Below, one piece after another: positions 1 to 5,918 of a DNA stretch of 7,164 bases (the first letter of the stretch is position 1; every line of letters starts with the position of its first letter). A program made the position numbers and the translations under genes. Below the pieces are notes generated by a model. The model was given only the letters and a program-made list of their open reading frames with translations. It had not been told where the DNA came from and did no database searches. The stretch is from Caryophanales bacterium (GTDB taxonomy: Bacteria; Bacillota_I; Bacilli_A; RFN20; JAISJY01), in NCBI GenBank assembly GCA_031261365.1, contig JAISJY010000082.1, forward strand, positions 1-7,164, in the 5' to 3' direction.

Positions 1-963
1 AATAAGTTTTCTTATGATGAGAATAACCCTTTAGGAACAACTATTTTAATTATTGATGAATTATCTATGGTTGATTTGACTTTGTTTTACCGTTTATTAT
101 TAGCAGGAAGATTTATTAAGAAACTTATTTTAATTGGAGACCATGAACAATTACCACCTATCTTACCTGGTGATATTTTAAAAGATTTTATTAATAGTAA
201 AAAGTTACCTGTTATAACTTTAAATAGAATATTTAGACAAGAGGGAGATGGTAATATTATTCCTTTTACTTATGCTATTAGAAACTTTTGTCAAATAGAT
301 GTAGATTTATTTAATGGAAATGATTTATTATTTATTCCTAAACCACCTTTAGAAATTACAGGTGAGGTTGTGAATATTGTTGGTAAATTAGTAGATTTAG
401 GTTTTAATTTTTATGATATTCAAATATTAGCTCCAATGTATGAGGGGAGTTCAGGTATTAATGAATTAAATAATAGAATACAAGAAAAGTTTAATCCTAA
501 GAATAATAAATTAAAAGATGTTCAAATAGATAAATATATTTATCGTTTAGGAGATAAGATATTACAATTAAAAAATCAACCAGAAGATGAAATATATAAT
601 GGAGATATTGGAACATTAATTAAAATAGATAAAGAAGATGGACTTGTTTTAACTATTGATTTTGAAGGTAATGAGGTGGAAATTAAAGGAGATAAATTAG
701 AGAATATTGCTTTGGCTTATGCTGTTTCTATTCATAAATCACAAGGCAGTGAATACCCTATTGTTATTGTTGTTATTTCTAAAGATAGTTACCATATGTT
801 AAGGAAAGATTTAATTTATACGGCTTTTACTAGAGCTAAAATAAAATTAATAATTGTCGGAGACCTTCCTTTATTACAAAGAGCTGTTTCAAAGACTAAT
901 AAAGCTATTGAAAAGACTTTATTACCGAAGCGATTAAAGAATGCTTTTGAACTTTTGAACTAA
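1..963 (+). CDS. recD2: RecD2-type ATP-dependent DNA helicase, C-terminal part (5' end outside window)
   Basis: This is a 5'-truncated open frame of 320 residues that is already open at base 1; the ATG at 67 is internal, because motif II lies before it. Motifs of an SF1B RecD-like helicase appear in order: motif II (Walker B) ILIIDELSMVD at residues 15-25, motif III GDHEQLPP at 46-53, motif IV LNRIFRQ at 74-80 with its arginine, the RecD2-characteristic stretches LAPMYEGSSGI and YRLGDKILQL followed by YNGDIG, motif V SIHKSQGSEYP at 243-253, and motif VI YTAFTRAK at 273-280. Walker A and the N-terminal HhH-containing region of this roughly 750-residue family must lie upstream. RecD2 enzymes are 5'-3' helicases that act in DNA repair and replication-fork processing without RecBC. 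The third residue of the DExSM box is Leu where Ala or Ser is more usual. It is followed by a separate promoter, so it is probably the last gene of its transcript. Identity is very likely. Confidence 0.93.
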   Translation, partial: NKFSYDENNPLGTTILIIDELSMVDLTLFYRLLLAGRFIKKLILIGDHEQLPPILPGDILKDFINSKKLPVITLNRIFRQEGDGNIIPFTYAIRNFCQIDVDLFNGNDLLFIPKPPLEITGEVVNIVGKLVDLGFNFYDIQILAPMYEGSSGINELNNRIQEKFNPKNNKLKDVQIDKYIYRLGDKILQLKNQPEDEIYNGDIGTLIKIDKEDGLVLTIDFEGNEVEIKGDKLENIALAYAVSIHKSQGSEYPIVIVVISKDSYHMLRKDLIYTAFTRAKIKLIIVGDLPLLQRAVSKTNKAIEKTLLPKRLKNAFELLN

Positions 964-965
964 TA

Positions 966-979
966 TGAATGTTTATTCA
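966..979 (+). terminator. weak hairpin after recD2, possible terminator
   Basis: Arms TGAAT (966-970) and ATTCA (975-979) enclose a GTTT loop just after the helicase stop codon and are followed by a T-rich stretch (CTTTAATTT). The stem has only five base pairs, four of them A-T, and there is no uninterrupted U-tract, so it would be a poor intrinsic terminator. Its position between a stop codon and the next promoter is the main support. Confidence 0.25.
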
Positions 980-986
980 CTTTAAT

Positions 987-1016
987 TTGACATTTATTTA
1001 TTTTTATGTGTATAAT
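987..1016 (+). promoter_or_regulatory. sigma-A-type promoter for the ppa operon
   Basis: A perfect -35 box TTGACA (987-992) is separated by 18 bases from a perfect -10 box TATAAT (1011-1016). TATGTG directly before the -10 resembles the TRTG extension common in Gram-positive promoters. Transcription should start near 1022-1024, leaving a 5' leader of about 55 bases before ppa. This strong match suggests constitutive expression of the ppa-PH-mtnN-RDD operon. Confidence 0.85.
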
Positions 1017-1022
1017 ATTATT

Positions 1023-1048
1023 TTAGAAAAAGTGTGTATTATTTCTAA
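1023..1048 (+). repeat. inverted repeat / 5' leader hairpin upstream of ppa
   Basis: Arms TTAGAAA (1023-1029) and TTTCTAA (1042-1048) are perfect reverse complements separated by 12 bases. The left arm begins at about the predicted transcription start, so in RNA this would be a stem-loop at the extreme 5' end of the operon mRNA, which could protect it from decay. As DNA it could equally be a repressor site just downstream of the promoter. The ribosome-binding site (GGGAGG, 1066-1071) lies outside it, so it is not an obvious translational switch. The function is a guess; the symmetry is seen directly. Confidence 0.45.
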
Positions 1049-1077
1049 TATTTGTTACAATTAAAGGGAGGTTATTT

Positions 1078-1611
1078 ATGAACTTATGGAAAGATTTTGA
1101 TGAAAGAGATATTTTACCTGAAATGTTCACGGCTGTAGTGGAGATTTCAAAAGGTAGTCATTGTAAATATGAACTTGATAAAAGGACAGGGGCTATTAAG
1201 TTAGATAGAATATTATCTACTTCTACTCAATACCCTTCTAATTATGGTTTTATTCCTTTAACTTATGCTCAAGATAATGACCCTCTTGATGTTTTAATTT
1301 TATGTCAAGAGCCTCTTGTTCCTTTGAGTGAAGTTAAGTGTGTCCCTATTGGTGTTATAAATATGTTAGACCAAGGGGAAGTTGATGAGAAGATTATTGC
1401 TATTGCAATAGCTGACCCAATGTGGAATACTTATAATGAGGTTAGTCAATTACCACCTCATTATGTTAGAGAAACTAAACATTTCTTTGAAATATATAAA
1501 AATCTAGAAAATAAACAAACCATTGTTGAAGGTGTTAATGATAAAGTTAGTGCGATAAGGATTATAAGAGAATGTCTAGAAAGATACAAAAAAGTAATAC
1601 TCAAAGAATAA
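1078..1611 (+). CDS. ppa: family I soluble inorganic pyrophosphatase
   Basis: This cytosolic, Mg-dependent enzyme hydrolyses pyrophosphate to two phosphates and so drives nucleic-acid, protein and cofactor synthesis forward. Its 177 residues match the usual bacterial length (E. coli has about 175). All hallmark segments are present: KYELDKRTGAIKLDR (30-44) with the active-site Lys, Glu and Arg; YPSNYGF (52-58); the family signature DNDPLDV (66-72) with metal-binding D66, D68 and D71; DQGEVDEK (98-105) with D98, D103 and K105; and the Y140-K141 pair. The ATG is preceded by GGGAGG at 1066-1071 with six bases of spacing, the strongest Shine-Dalgarno site in the operon. It is the first gene after the TTGACA/TATAAT promoter. 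Its last 40 bases overlap the start of the next gene in another frame. No key residue is missing. Confidence 0.97.
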   Translation: MNLWKDFDERDILPEMFTAVVEISKGSHCKYELDKRTGAIKLDRILSTSTQYPSNYGFIPLTYAQDNDPLDVLILCQEPLVPLSEVKCVPIGVINMLDQGEVDEKIIAIAIADPMWNTYNEVSQLPPHYVRETKHFFEIYKNLENKQTIVEGVNDKVSAIRIIRECLERYKKVILKE

Positions 1612-2042
1612 ACAACCCTATTTATTGGACCTCACATTCTATTTCTAGATTTGTCAAAGGTTTAGGGGCACTTGTTTTATTGTCAGTTTTAATATTAGCT
1701 TCATTTTCTTTTGCTATATTTGGTGAAGGTTTTGTTAGATGGATTGTAGTTGCTTTAATTGCTTTATTAGCTCTTTATGTTTTATATTCTTACTTTGCTA
1801 TTTTTTATGTTTTAGAAGAAAAGGAATTAAAAATATTTTGCCGATGGAAGATTTATCATTTTCCTTATGTTGAAATAAGAAATGTCCAACCTGCTCAAAA
1901 CTTAACGAGAAATCTATTGGGAAGTGGAGATAATTGTTTATTATGTGAAACTTCTAATTTAGAGTTTGTTATTACTCCATCTCGTTTTGAGGAGTTCTCT
2001 ACTCTTTTACAAGTAAAGCGAAACCAAGCTAGAAATAAGTGA
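1572..2042 (+). CDS. two-helix membrane protein with bacterial PH-like domain
   Basis: This protein of 156 residues has a basic N-terminus, two hydrophobic helices (about 30-50 and 55-79), and a cytoplasmic-looking soluble part (about 79-148). The sequence YVLEEKELKIFCRWKIYHF followed by PYVEIRNVQPAQN, then a final ITPSRFEEFSTLL, is the pattern of bacterial PH-like domains: alternating beta strands, an 'IRNV' turn and a closing helix. Such proteins are widespread in Gram-positives and mostly uncharacterised. The ATG at 1572 is the only ATG, GTG or TTG after the in-frame stop at 1548-1550 that precedes the first helix. It lies 40 bases inside ppa and has only a weak AAGG (1557-1560) as ribosome-binding site. 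It ends in TGA at 2040-2042, overlapping the mtnN GTG start. No specific function can be given. The gene is probable, its exact start less so. Confidence 0.8.
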   Translation: MSRKIQKSNTQRINNPIYWTSHSISRFVKGLGALVLLSVLILASFSFAIFGEGFVRWIVVALIALLALYVLYSYFAIFYVLEEKELKIFCRWKIYHFPYVEIRNVQPAQNLTRNLLGSGDNCLLCETSNLEFVITPSRFEEFSTLLQVKRNQARNK

Positions 2043-2737
2043 TTGCCATTATTGCCGCGATGGCTGAGGAACTAGAATGTTTCTTAAGTCATATTCATAT
2101 TTTAGAAAAAGAAGAAATTAATGGTTCTTTTATTTATCTTGCTGAATTAAATAAAATAAAGATTTTATTAGTAAAATGTGGTATTGGTAAAGTTGAGAGT
2201 GCGAGTTTAACAACTTATATAATTTGCAAATATCAACCTAAATATATCATAAATACCGGCACTTTTGGGACTTTAAGTTCCAAACTTAATTTATTTGATT
2301 TAGTAGTGGCTGATAATTTGTTATATCACGATGTTGATGTCACAGCTTTTGGTTATAGTTATGGACAAGTTCCTCAAAGGGATTTAGCTTTTAAAAGTAA
2401 TAAAGATTTAGTTTCTTTAGCTCAAACAATTCAAAATGTTATAATTGGAGCTATTTTAAGTGGGGACCAATTTATTAGTAATAAGGAGCATATTTCTTTT
2501 ATTCAAAAAACCCATTTTAAAGAGTACGATGTTTTAGGTGTTGATATGGAAAGTGCCTCTATTGCTCAGGTTTGTACTAATTTTAAAATACCTTTTATTA
2601 TTATTAGAATTGTTTCTGATAATTTACATTTTAAGGGAGAACAAAAAGATTTTGCTATTATTGCTCAGAAATGTAGTATAATATCTTACGATTTTGTTAG
2701 ACAATTTATAGAAAGAGAACGAAGAAATGATAAATAA
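2039..2737 (+). CDS. mtnN: 5'-methylthioadenosine/S-adenosylhomocysteine nucleosidase
   Basis: MTA/SAH nucleosidase cleaves adenine from methylthioadenosine and S-adenosylhomocysteine (and often 5'-deoxyadenosine), relieving product inhibition of methyltransferases and feeding methionine and adenine salvage. Its 232 residues match the usual length. Seen directly: the N-terminal strand IAIIAAMAEELE, with E11 aligning to catalytic Glu12 of the E. coli enzyme; GIGKVESA (48-55); HDVDVTAFGYSYGQVP (97-112); GDQFI (142-146); VDMESASIAQVC (168-179) with ribose-binding E171; and IIRIVSDN (188-195) with R190 and the general acid D194. The GTG start overlaps the preceding TGA (GTGA). It has no convincing Shine-Dalgarno site and so is probably translated by coupling. 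The GTG is preferred over the ATG at 2060 because the latter would remove strand 1. The loop NTGTFGTL (72-79) departs from the usual NTGSAGG. Confidence 0.93.
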   Translation: MIAIIAAMAEELECFLSHIHILEKEEINGSFIYLAELNKIKILLVKCGIGKVESASLTTYIICKYQPKYIINTGTFGTLSSKLNLFDLVVADNLLYHDVDVTAFGYSYGQVPQRDLAFKSNKDLVSLAQTIQNVIIGAILSGDQFISNKEHISFIQKTHFKEYDVLGVDMESASIAQVCTNFKIPFIIIRIVSDNLHFKGEQKDFAIIAQKCSIISYDFVRQFIERERRNDK

Positions 2738-4031
2738 AACTAGTAGTGCTTTTAAGCGAGTTGGAGCTTTCCTTGTAGATATAATTTTAGCTATTTTAAT
2801 TGCAGTTGGGGTTAATTTTGTTTTAATGAAGCCTCTTTTTGATAGTGCCTTTAAAATGCCTGCTAAATTAGCCTTACAAGAAGAGAAGTTTTTGGAAATA
2901 GATAGTTATTATGAACAATATGATATTGCAACTTATGTGATAGCAGATATTAGAGGTCAAGGTGAGGAAACTTTTCCTGCTTTACATTATCAGTTTTTTA
3001 ATATTGATAGTTTATATAATGCTGATGTTAATACTAGTTATACAACTTTAATTGCGGATGCTGATGTTAAAGCAGTTGTGGATGGTTTTTTTGAAAGAGG
3101 AGCAGGTTATTTTACAAGTGATGGTAAATTAGCTGAAGGTGTTACTTCTTTTTATGATTTAACTAAGAGAGAGGATTTTAAAACCTTTTTAGCTAGTGAA
3201 ATTGCAGATTTTAAAACTCTTAAAATAAAAGATGATAAGACTTTTGTAGATTTTGCTCTTGAGAGTAAGTTTTTAATTAAGCCAAAATATATGAGAGAAT
3301 CTGCTGAAGTTAGGTCTGAATATTATCTTTCACCTTTTTTAGTTATGAGTGATGCTGAACTTCAAGAAACAACAGAGTTTAAAGCTTTAGCTGAAGATGA
3401 AGGGTTTTTACAAGTTAGAGGCGATTATAATAAGGTTTCTAGTGAATTAGCAGCAATGCAGTTAGTGATGATAGGCTTTGATTTATTGATAGCCGAGTTT
3501 ATTGTTTTCTTGTTACTAGCTTTAATTATTAAGCAACCAGTGACACCAGGCAAGTTATTATTTAGAATGAAAGTAATTGGTAAGGATGATGTTAAAGTTA
3601 CTTACCCTCAAATAATTATTAGATTTATTGGTATCTTTTTATTTGAAACATATTCGGTTGTTATTATCTTTTCTATTATACCTTCACAATTATTCTTGGC
3701 ATTATTAGGACCTTTTATTTCTTTAACAACTATGTGCTTTACTAAAAATCAACAGTCTTTACATGATTTATTAGCAAAAACAAAGGTGGTGGATTTAAAG
3801 AACTTACAAGAGTTTAATTCTGTTCAAGAAAGAGATCAATATTTAGAAGATATGACAGCTCAACTTCAAGAGAGCAGAGAACCAAGAAGAAGTCCAGAAT
3901 TATTAGAAGAGTTAAATAATCAATATCAAAGAAAGAGTGTTAATAGAACTAATGAAAAAGAAGTAATTAGCGAACCACTTATAGAAAATAGCGAAGAAGA
4001 AACCAGAGAAGAAGATGACCAAAGCAAATAA
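2727..4031 (+). CDS. RDD-family membrane protein with large extracellular insertion and charged C-terminal tail
   Basis: RDD proteins are small multi-helix membrane proteins of mostly unknown role (some are linked to ion transport). Here the RDD core is split. The first helix, with FKRVGAFLVD (9-18), spans about 13-34. The rest of the core follows at about 244-356: a helix at 244-268, the conserved cytoplasmic TPGKLLFRMKVIG (273-285), helices near 295-317 and 319-337, and the closing QSLHDLLAKTKVV (343-355). Between the halves lies a hydrophilic region of about 200 residues (40-242), predicted outside the membrane by the positive-inside pattern. The last 80 residues are Glu-, Gln-, Arg- and Lys-rich and probably partly coiled coil or disordered in the cytoplasm. 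At 434 residues it is far longer than typical RDD proteins (about 150-250). It overlaps mtnN by 11 bases and ends the operon. RDD membership is fairly secure; the insertion resembles nothing I recognise. Confidence 0.85.
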   Translation: MINKTSSAFKRVGAFLVDIILAILIAVGVNFVLMKPLFDSAFKMPAKLALQEEKFLEIDSYYEQYDIATYVIADIRGQGEETFPALHYQFFNIDSLYNADVNTSYTTLIADADVKAVVDGFFERGAGYFTSDGKLAEGVTSFYDLTKREDFKTFLASEIADFKTLKIKDDKTFVDFALESKFLIKPKYMRESAEVRSEYYLSPFLVMSDAELQETTEFKALAEDEGFLQVRGDYNKVSSELAAMQLVMIGFDLLIAEFIVFLLLALIIKQPVTPGKLLFRMKVIGKDDVKVTYPQIIIRFIGIFLFETYSVVIIFSIIPSQLFLALLGPFISLTTMCFTKNQQSLHDLLAKTKVVDLKNLQEFNSVQERDQYLEDMTAQLQESREPRRSPELLEELNNQYQRKSVNRTNEKEVISEPLIENSEEETREEDDQSK

Positions 4032-4083
4032 AGTGACAGTTTCAAGTCTTGGTGTTTTAATTTCTTTTGCAAGCAACTTTTTC

Positions 4084-4099
4084 AGAGAATTAATTCTCT
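4084..4099. repeat. perfect 16-bp palindrome upstream of ABC-operon promoter
   Basis: AGAGAATTAATTCTCT is a perfect reverse-complement palindrome. It ends 13 bases before the -35 box of the predicted ABC-operon promoter, so its centre is near -55 relative to the likely start, a position typical for a dimeric activator. As RNA it would form a 6-bp stem with a TTAA loop, but no T-run follows, so a terminator for the preceding operon is less likely. The symmetry is seen; regulator binding is inferred. Confidence 0.45.
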
Positions 4100-4112
4100 C
4101 AATATTTATAAC

Positions 4113-4140
4113 TTGATTTTTATTTGCAAAGATATATAAT
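4113..4140 (+). promoter_or_regulatory. predicted sigma-A promoter of ABC transporter operon
   Basis: TTGATT (4113-4118) and a perfect TATAAT (4135-4140) are spaced by 16 bases within an AT-rich stretch after the RDD gene. The start of transcription would be near 4147, giving a leader of about 145 bases before the ATPase gene. That leader contains the orphan Shine-Dalgarno site and the LacI-like inverted repeat. AT-rich DNA yields chance matches, so confidence is moderate. Confidence 0.6.
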
Positions 4141-4159
4141 GTTTATAGCAGATAATAAT

Positions 4160-4194
4160 GGAGGATTGAAACTTTGTTAAATAAATTAAGATAA
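4160..4194 (+). other. orphan Shine-Dalgarno site with possible six-codon leader ORF
   Basis: GGAGG at 4160-4164 is a strong ribosome-binding sequence with no gene behind it. Nine bases later a TTG codon (4174-4176) opens a frame of six codons (M-L-N-K-L-R) ending at TAA 4192-4194. It lies in the predicted leader of the ABC operon, about 100 bases before the ATPase start. It could be a leader peptide, a remnant of a lost gene, or chance. Nothing in the peptide suggests a specific attenuation signal. Confidence 0.2.
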
Positions 4195-4242
4195 GAAAAA
4201 AGATAAAAAAGTAAAGTGTTTTCTACTTGTTAATTAAATTAA

Positions 4243-4264
4243 TTATAATAAGCGATTATTATAA
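4243..4264. promoter_or_regulatory. candidate LacI-family operator (22-bp inverted repeat with central CG)
   Basis: Perfect 9-base arms TTATAATAA (4243-4251) and TTATTATAA (4256-4264) flank GCGA. The dyad axis falls exactly between C4253 and G4254, and the core reads AAGCGATT, which fits the AANCGNTT centre typical of LacI/GalR-family operators. It is not a good CcpA cre site, since the outer G and C positions do not match. It lies 28 bases before the ATPase start and well downstream of the predicted promoter, so a bound repressor would act as a roadblock. It also covers a second TATAAT (4244-4249) that could be the -10 of a closer promoter, though only a weak -35 (TTTCTA, 4220-4225) is present. 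As RNA it would form a hairpin with a GNRA loop (GCGA). No regulator gene is in the window. Confidence 0.5.
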
Positions 4265-4292
4265 ATTATATAAATAAAAAATGGAGAAGTAA

Positions 4293-5918
4293 ATGGCAAA
4301 TAATCTTGGTTTAAAAAGTTTGAAAATTAGGACGGAAGGTCTTAATAAGTGGTTTACTGATAATAAGGCTGGAAAAGTAGTTAAAGCGGTTAATGAGCTT
4401 AATGTTGAAATCCCAGCAGGTAAGTTAGTCGGTTTATTAGGTCCATCAGGGTGTGGTAAATCAACGACTTTATATTTGATTTCTGGTCTTCATAATCCAA
4501 CCAGTGGCAAAATATATTTCGGTGAGGATGATGTTACTAAATTAACTCCTGAGTCACGAGAAATAGGGTTGGTATTTCAAAATTATGCTTTATACCCTCA
4601 TATGTCAGTTCGAGGGAATATTAAGTTTCCTTTGGAGAGTATGCGGGAAAGTTATGTGGAGATTCAAAGACATAATTTAAGAGAAGAATACTTTTCTTAT
4701 TTTGATTTAGATGTAGCGACAAGTAGTGATTTTAAAGAATATGTTAGAAGTATTAAAGAAATAGTTAATAATGTTGTTGAAGCAACTAGTAAAGATGTTG
4801 TCGGTATTAATGTTGCAGATAGAGACCAAAGGAGATATAGTTTATTTGTAGATACGGCTCCAACTAGTAATTTAATTTCTTTATACCCTGAATTAGAGGC
4901 TAAATATTTAGAAAAGTTAGAAGAGAAAATTAGTTCTCGTCTAGAACAATTTAGAACTATCTACCATCAAGAACCTTTAGAAAAGAGAAAATTAGAAAAA
5001 ATTATTTCTTTCTATGTTAATACTCATTTAAAATTATTAAGGAAAAAGTTTAAGGCTTTAGATTTACCTTTAACTGATGAGGCGGTTCAGAAAGTTTTAC
5101 AAACTGCTAAGTTAACTTATAAGCATTATATGTTTGCTGATGTTGATGAGGTGGCTAAATTAGTTGATATTTATGACCAATTAGATAAGAAACCTTCACA
5201 ATTATCAGGAGGACAACAACAAAGAGTTGCTATTGCTAGAGCTTTAGTTAAGAAACCAAAAGTTTTATTACTTGATGAACCTTTATCAAATCTTGATGCT
5301 CGTTTGAGATTACAGACTAGAGAAGAAATAAGAAGAATACAAAGAGAAACGGGAATTACAACTGTTTTTGTGACTCATGACCAAGAAGAAGCAATGAGTA
5401 TTTCTGATGAAATAATCTTAATGAACTTTGGGGAAGAACAACAAAAAGGTGTCCCTCAAGAAGTTTATGATAATCCGATTAATTTATTTGTGGCTAAGTT
5501 TTTAGGAACTCCACCAATTGGTTTATATGATGGTTTTATTAAAAATGGTAAAGTAGTTATTGGAGATGAAGTAATTCTTTCTTCTAAAGAAACAACTAAA
5601 CAAATAAAAACATTTTTAGAAGCAAATGCTGAAAATATTGAAGTTTTGGAAGGTGGTAATCCAAAAGTAGTAGTCGGAATTAGACCTGAAGGCTATGTTC
5701 CAGATGAAAATGGTGTTTTAACAGTTGATATTGATTATGTTGAAACTGTTGGCAGAGACTTGACTCTTGTTTGTCATCATCAAAATGGAGTTAAAGCTAG
5801 TTTTAGAATTATTATAACTAGTAGTTTTGTTTTACCAAAAGATAGAAAAGTTAGATTTAATTTAGTAAATGAAAAAGTCTTTGTCTTTAATCCCAAAACT
5901 GGAGAAAGGATTATCTAA
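4293..5918 (+). CDS. CUT1-type (MalK/UgpC-like) ABC importer ATPase with enlarged helical domain
   Basis: This is the cytoplasmic ATPase that powers the importer made with the two following permeases. Seen: Walker A GPSGCGKST (50-58), Q-loop VFQNYALYPHMSV (94-106), signature LSGGQQQR (304-311), Walker B VLLLDEP (324-330), D-loop SNLDA (332-336), H-loop THDQEEA (361-367), and a MalK-like C-terminal regulatory/TOBE part with VGIRPEGYV (461-469). MalK/UgpC/MsmK ATPases usually have about 360-380 residues; this one has 541. Most of the excess lies between the Q-loop and signature, 208 residues apart here against roughly 55 in MalK, as a charged, largely helical block (about 117-280). The frame is intact and all nucleotide-binding motifs are canonical, so it should be active. 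Long UgpC-like ATPases are also known in Mycoplasma. The ATG follows GGAGAAG (4283-4289). The stop overlaps the next ATG (TAATG). The substrate is unknown. Confidence 0.93.
   Translation: MANNLGLKSLKIRTEGLNKWFTDNKAGKVVKAVNELNVEIPAGKLVGLLGPSGCGKSTTLYLISGLHNPTSGKIYFGEDDVTKLTPESREIGLVFQNYALYPHMSVRGNIKFPLESMRESYVEIQRHNLREEYFSYFDLDVATSSDFKEYVRSIKEIVNNVVEATSKDVVGINVADRDQRRYSLFVDTAPTSNLISLYPELEAKYLEKLEEKISSRLEQFRTIYHQEPLEKRKLEKIISFYVNTHLKLLRKKFKALDLPLTDEAVQKVLQTAKLTYKHYMFADVDEVAKLVDIYDQLDKKPSQLSGGQQQRVAIARALVKKPKVLLLDEPLSNLDARLRLQTREEIRRIQRETGITTVFVTHDQEEAMSISDEIILMNFGEEQQKGVPQEVYDNPINLFVAKFLGTPPIGLYDGFIKNGKVVIGDEVILSSKETTKQIKTFLEANAENIEVLEGGNPKVVVGIRPEGYVPDENGVLTVDIDYVETVGRDLTLVCHHQNGVKASFRIIITSSFVLPKDRKVRFNLVNEKVFVFNPKTGERII

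Noticed and set aside
67..963. Helicase fragment read as a complete 298-residue gene starting at ATG 67
   Set aside because: The frame is open to base 1, and the upstream codons encode ILIIDE, the first half of motif II, so the gene is truncated by the window edge and ATG 67 is internal.
4067..4076. TTGCAAGCAA short inverted repeat
   Set aside because: Four-base arms with a two-base gap are expected by chance in this composition.
4084..4099. Palindrome as terminator of the RDD operon
   Set aside because: The stem would be six pairs with a TTAA loop, and no T-run follows immediately; the nearest T-rich run is about 17 bases away.
4243..4264. Hairpin with GCGA loop as a Rho-independent terminator
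   Set aside because: The stem is entirely A-T, and the sequence after it (ATTATATAAATAA) lacks a U-tract. It also lies between a promoter and its gene, so an operator reading is preferred.
4281..4292. Mini-ORF ATG-GAG-AAG-TAA directly before the ATPase start
   Set aside because: It consists of the Shine-Dalgarno sequence of the ATPase gene read as codons and has no ribosome-binding site of its own. Treated as chance.
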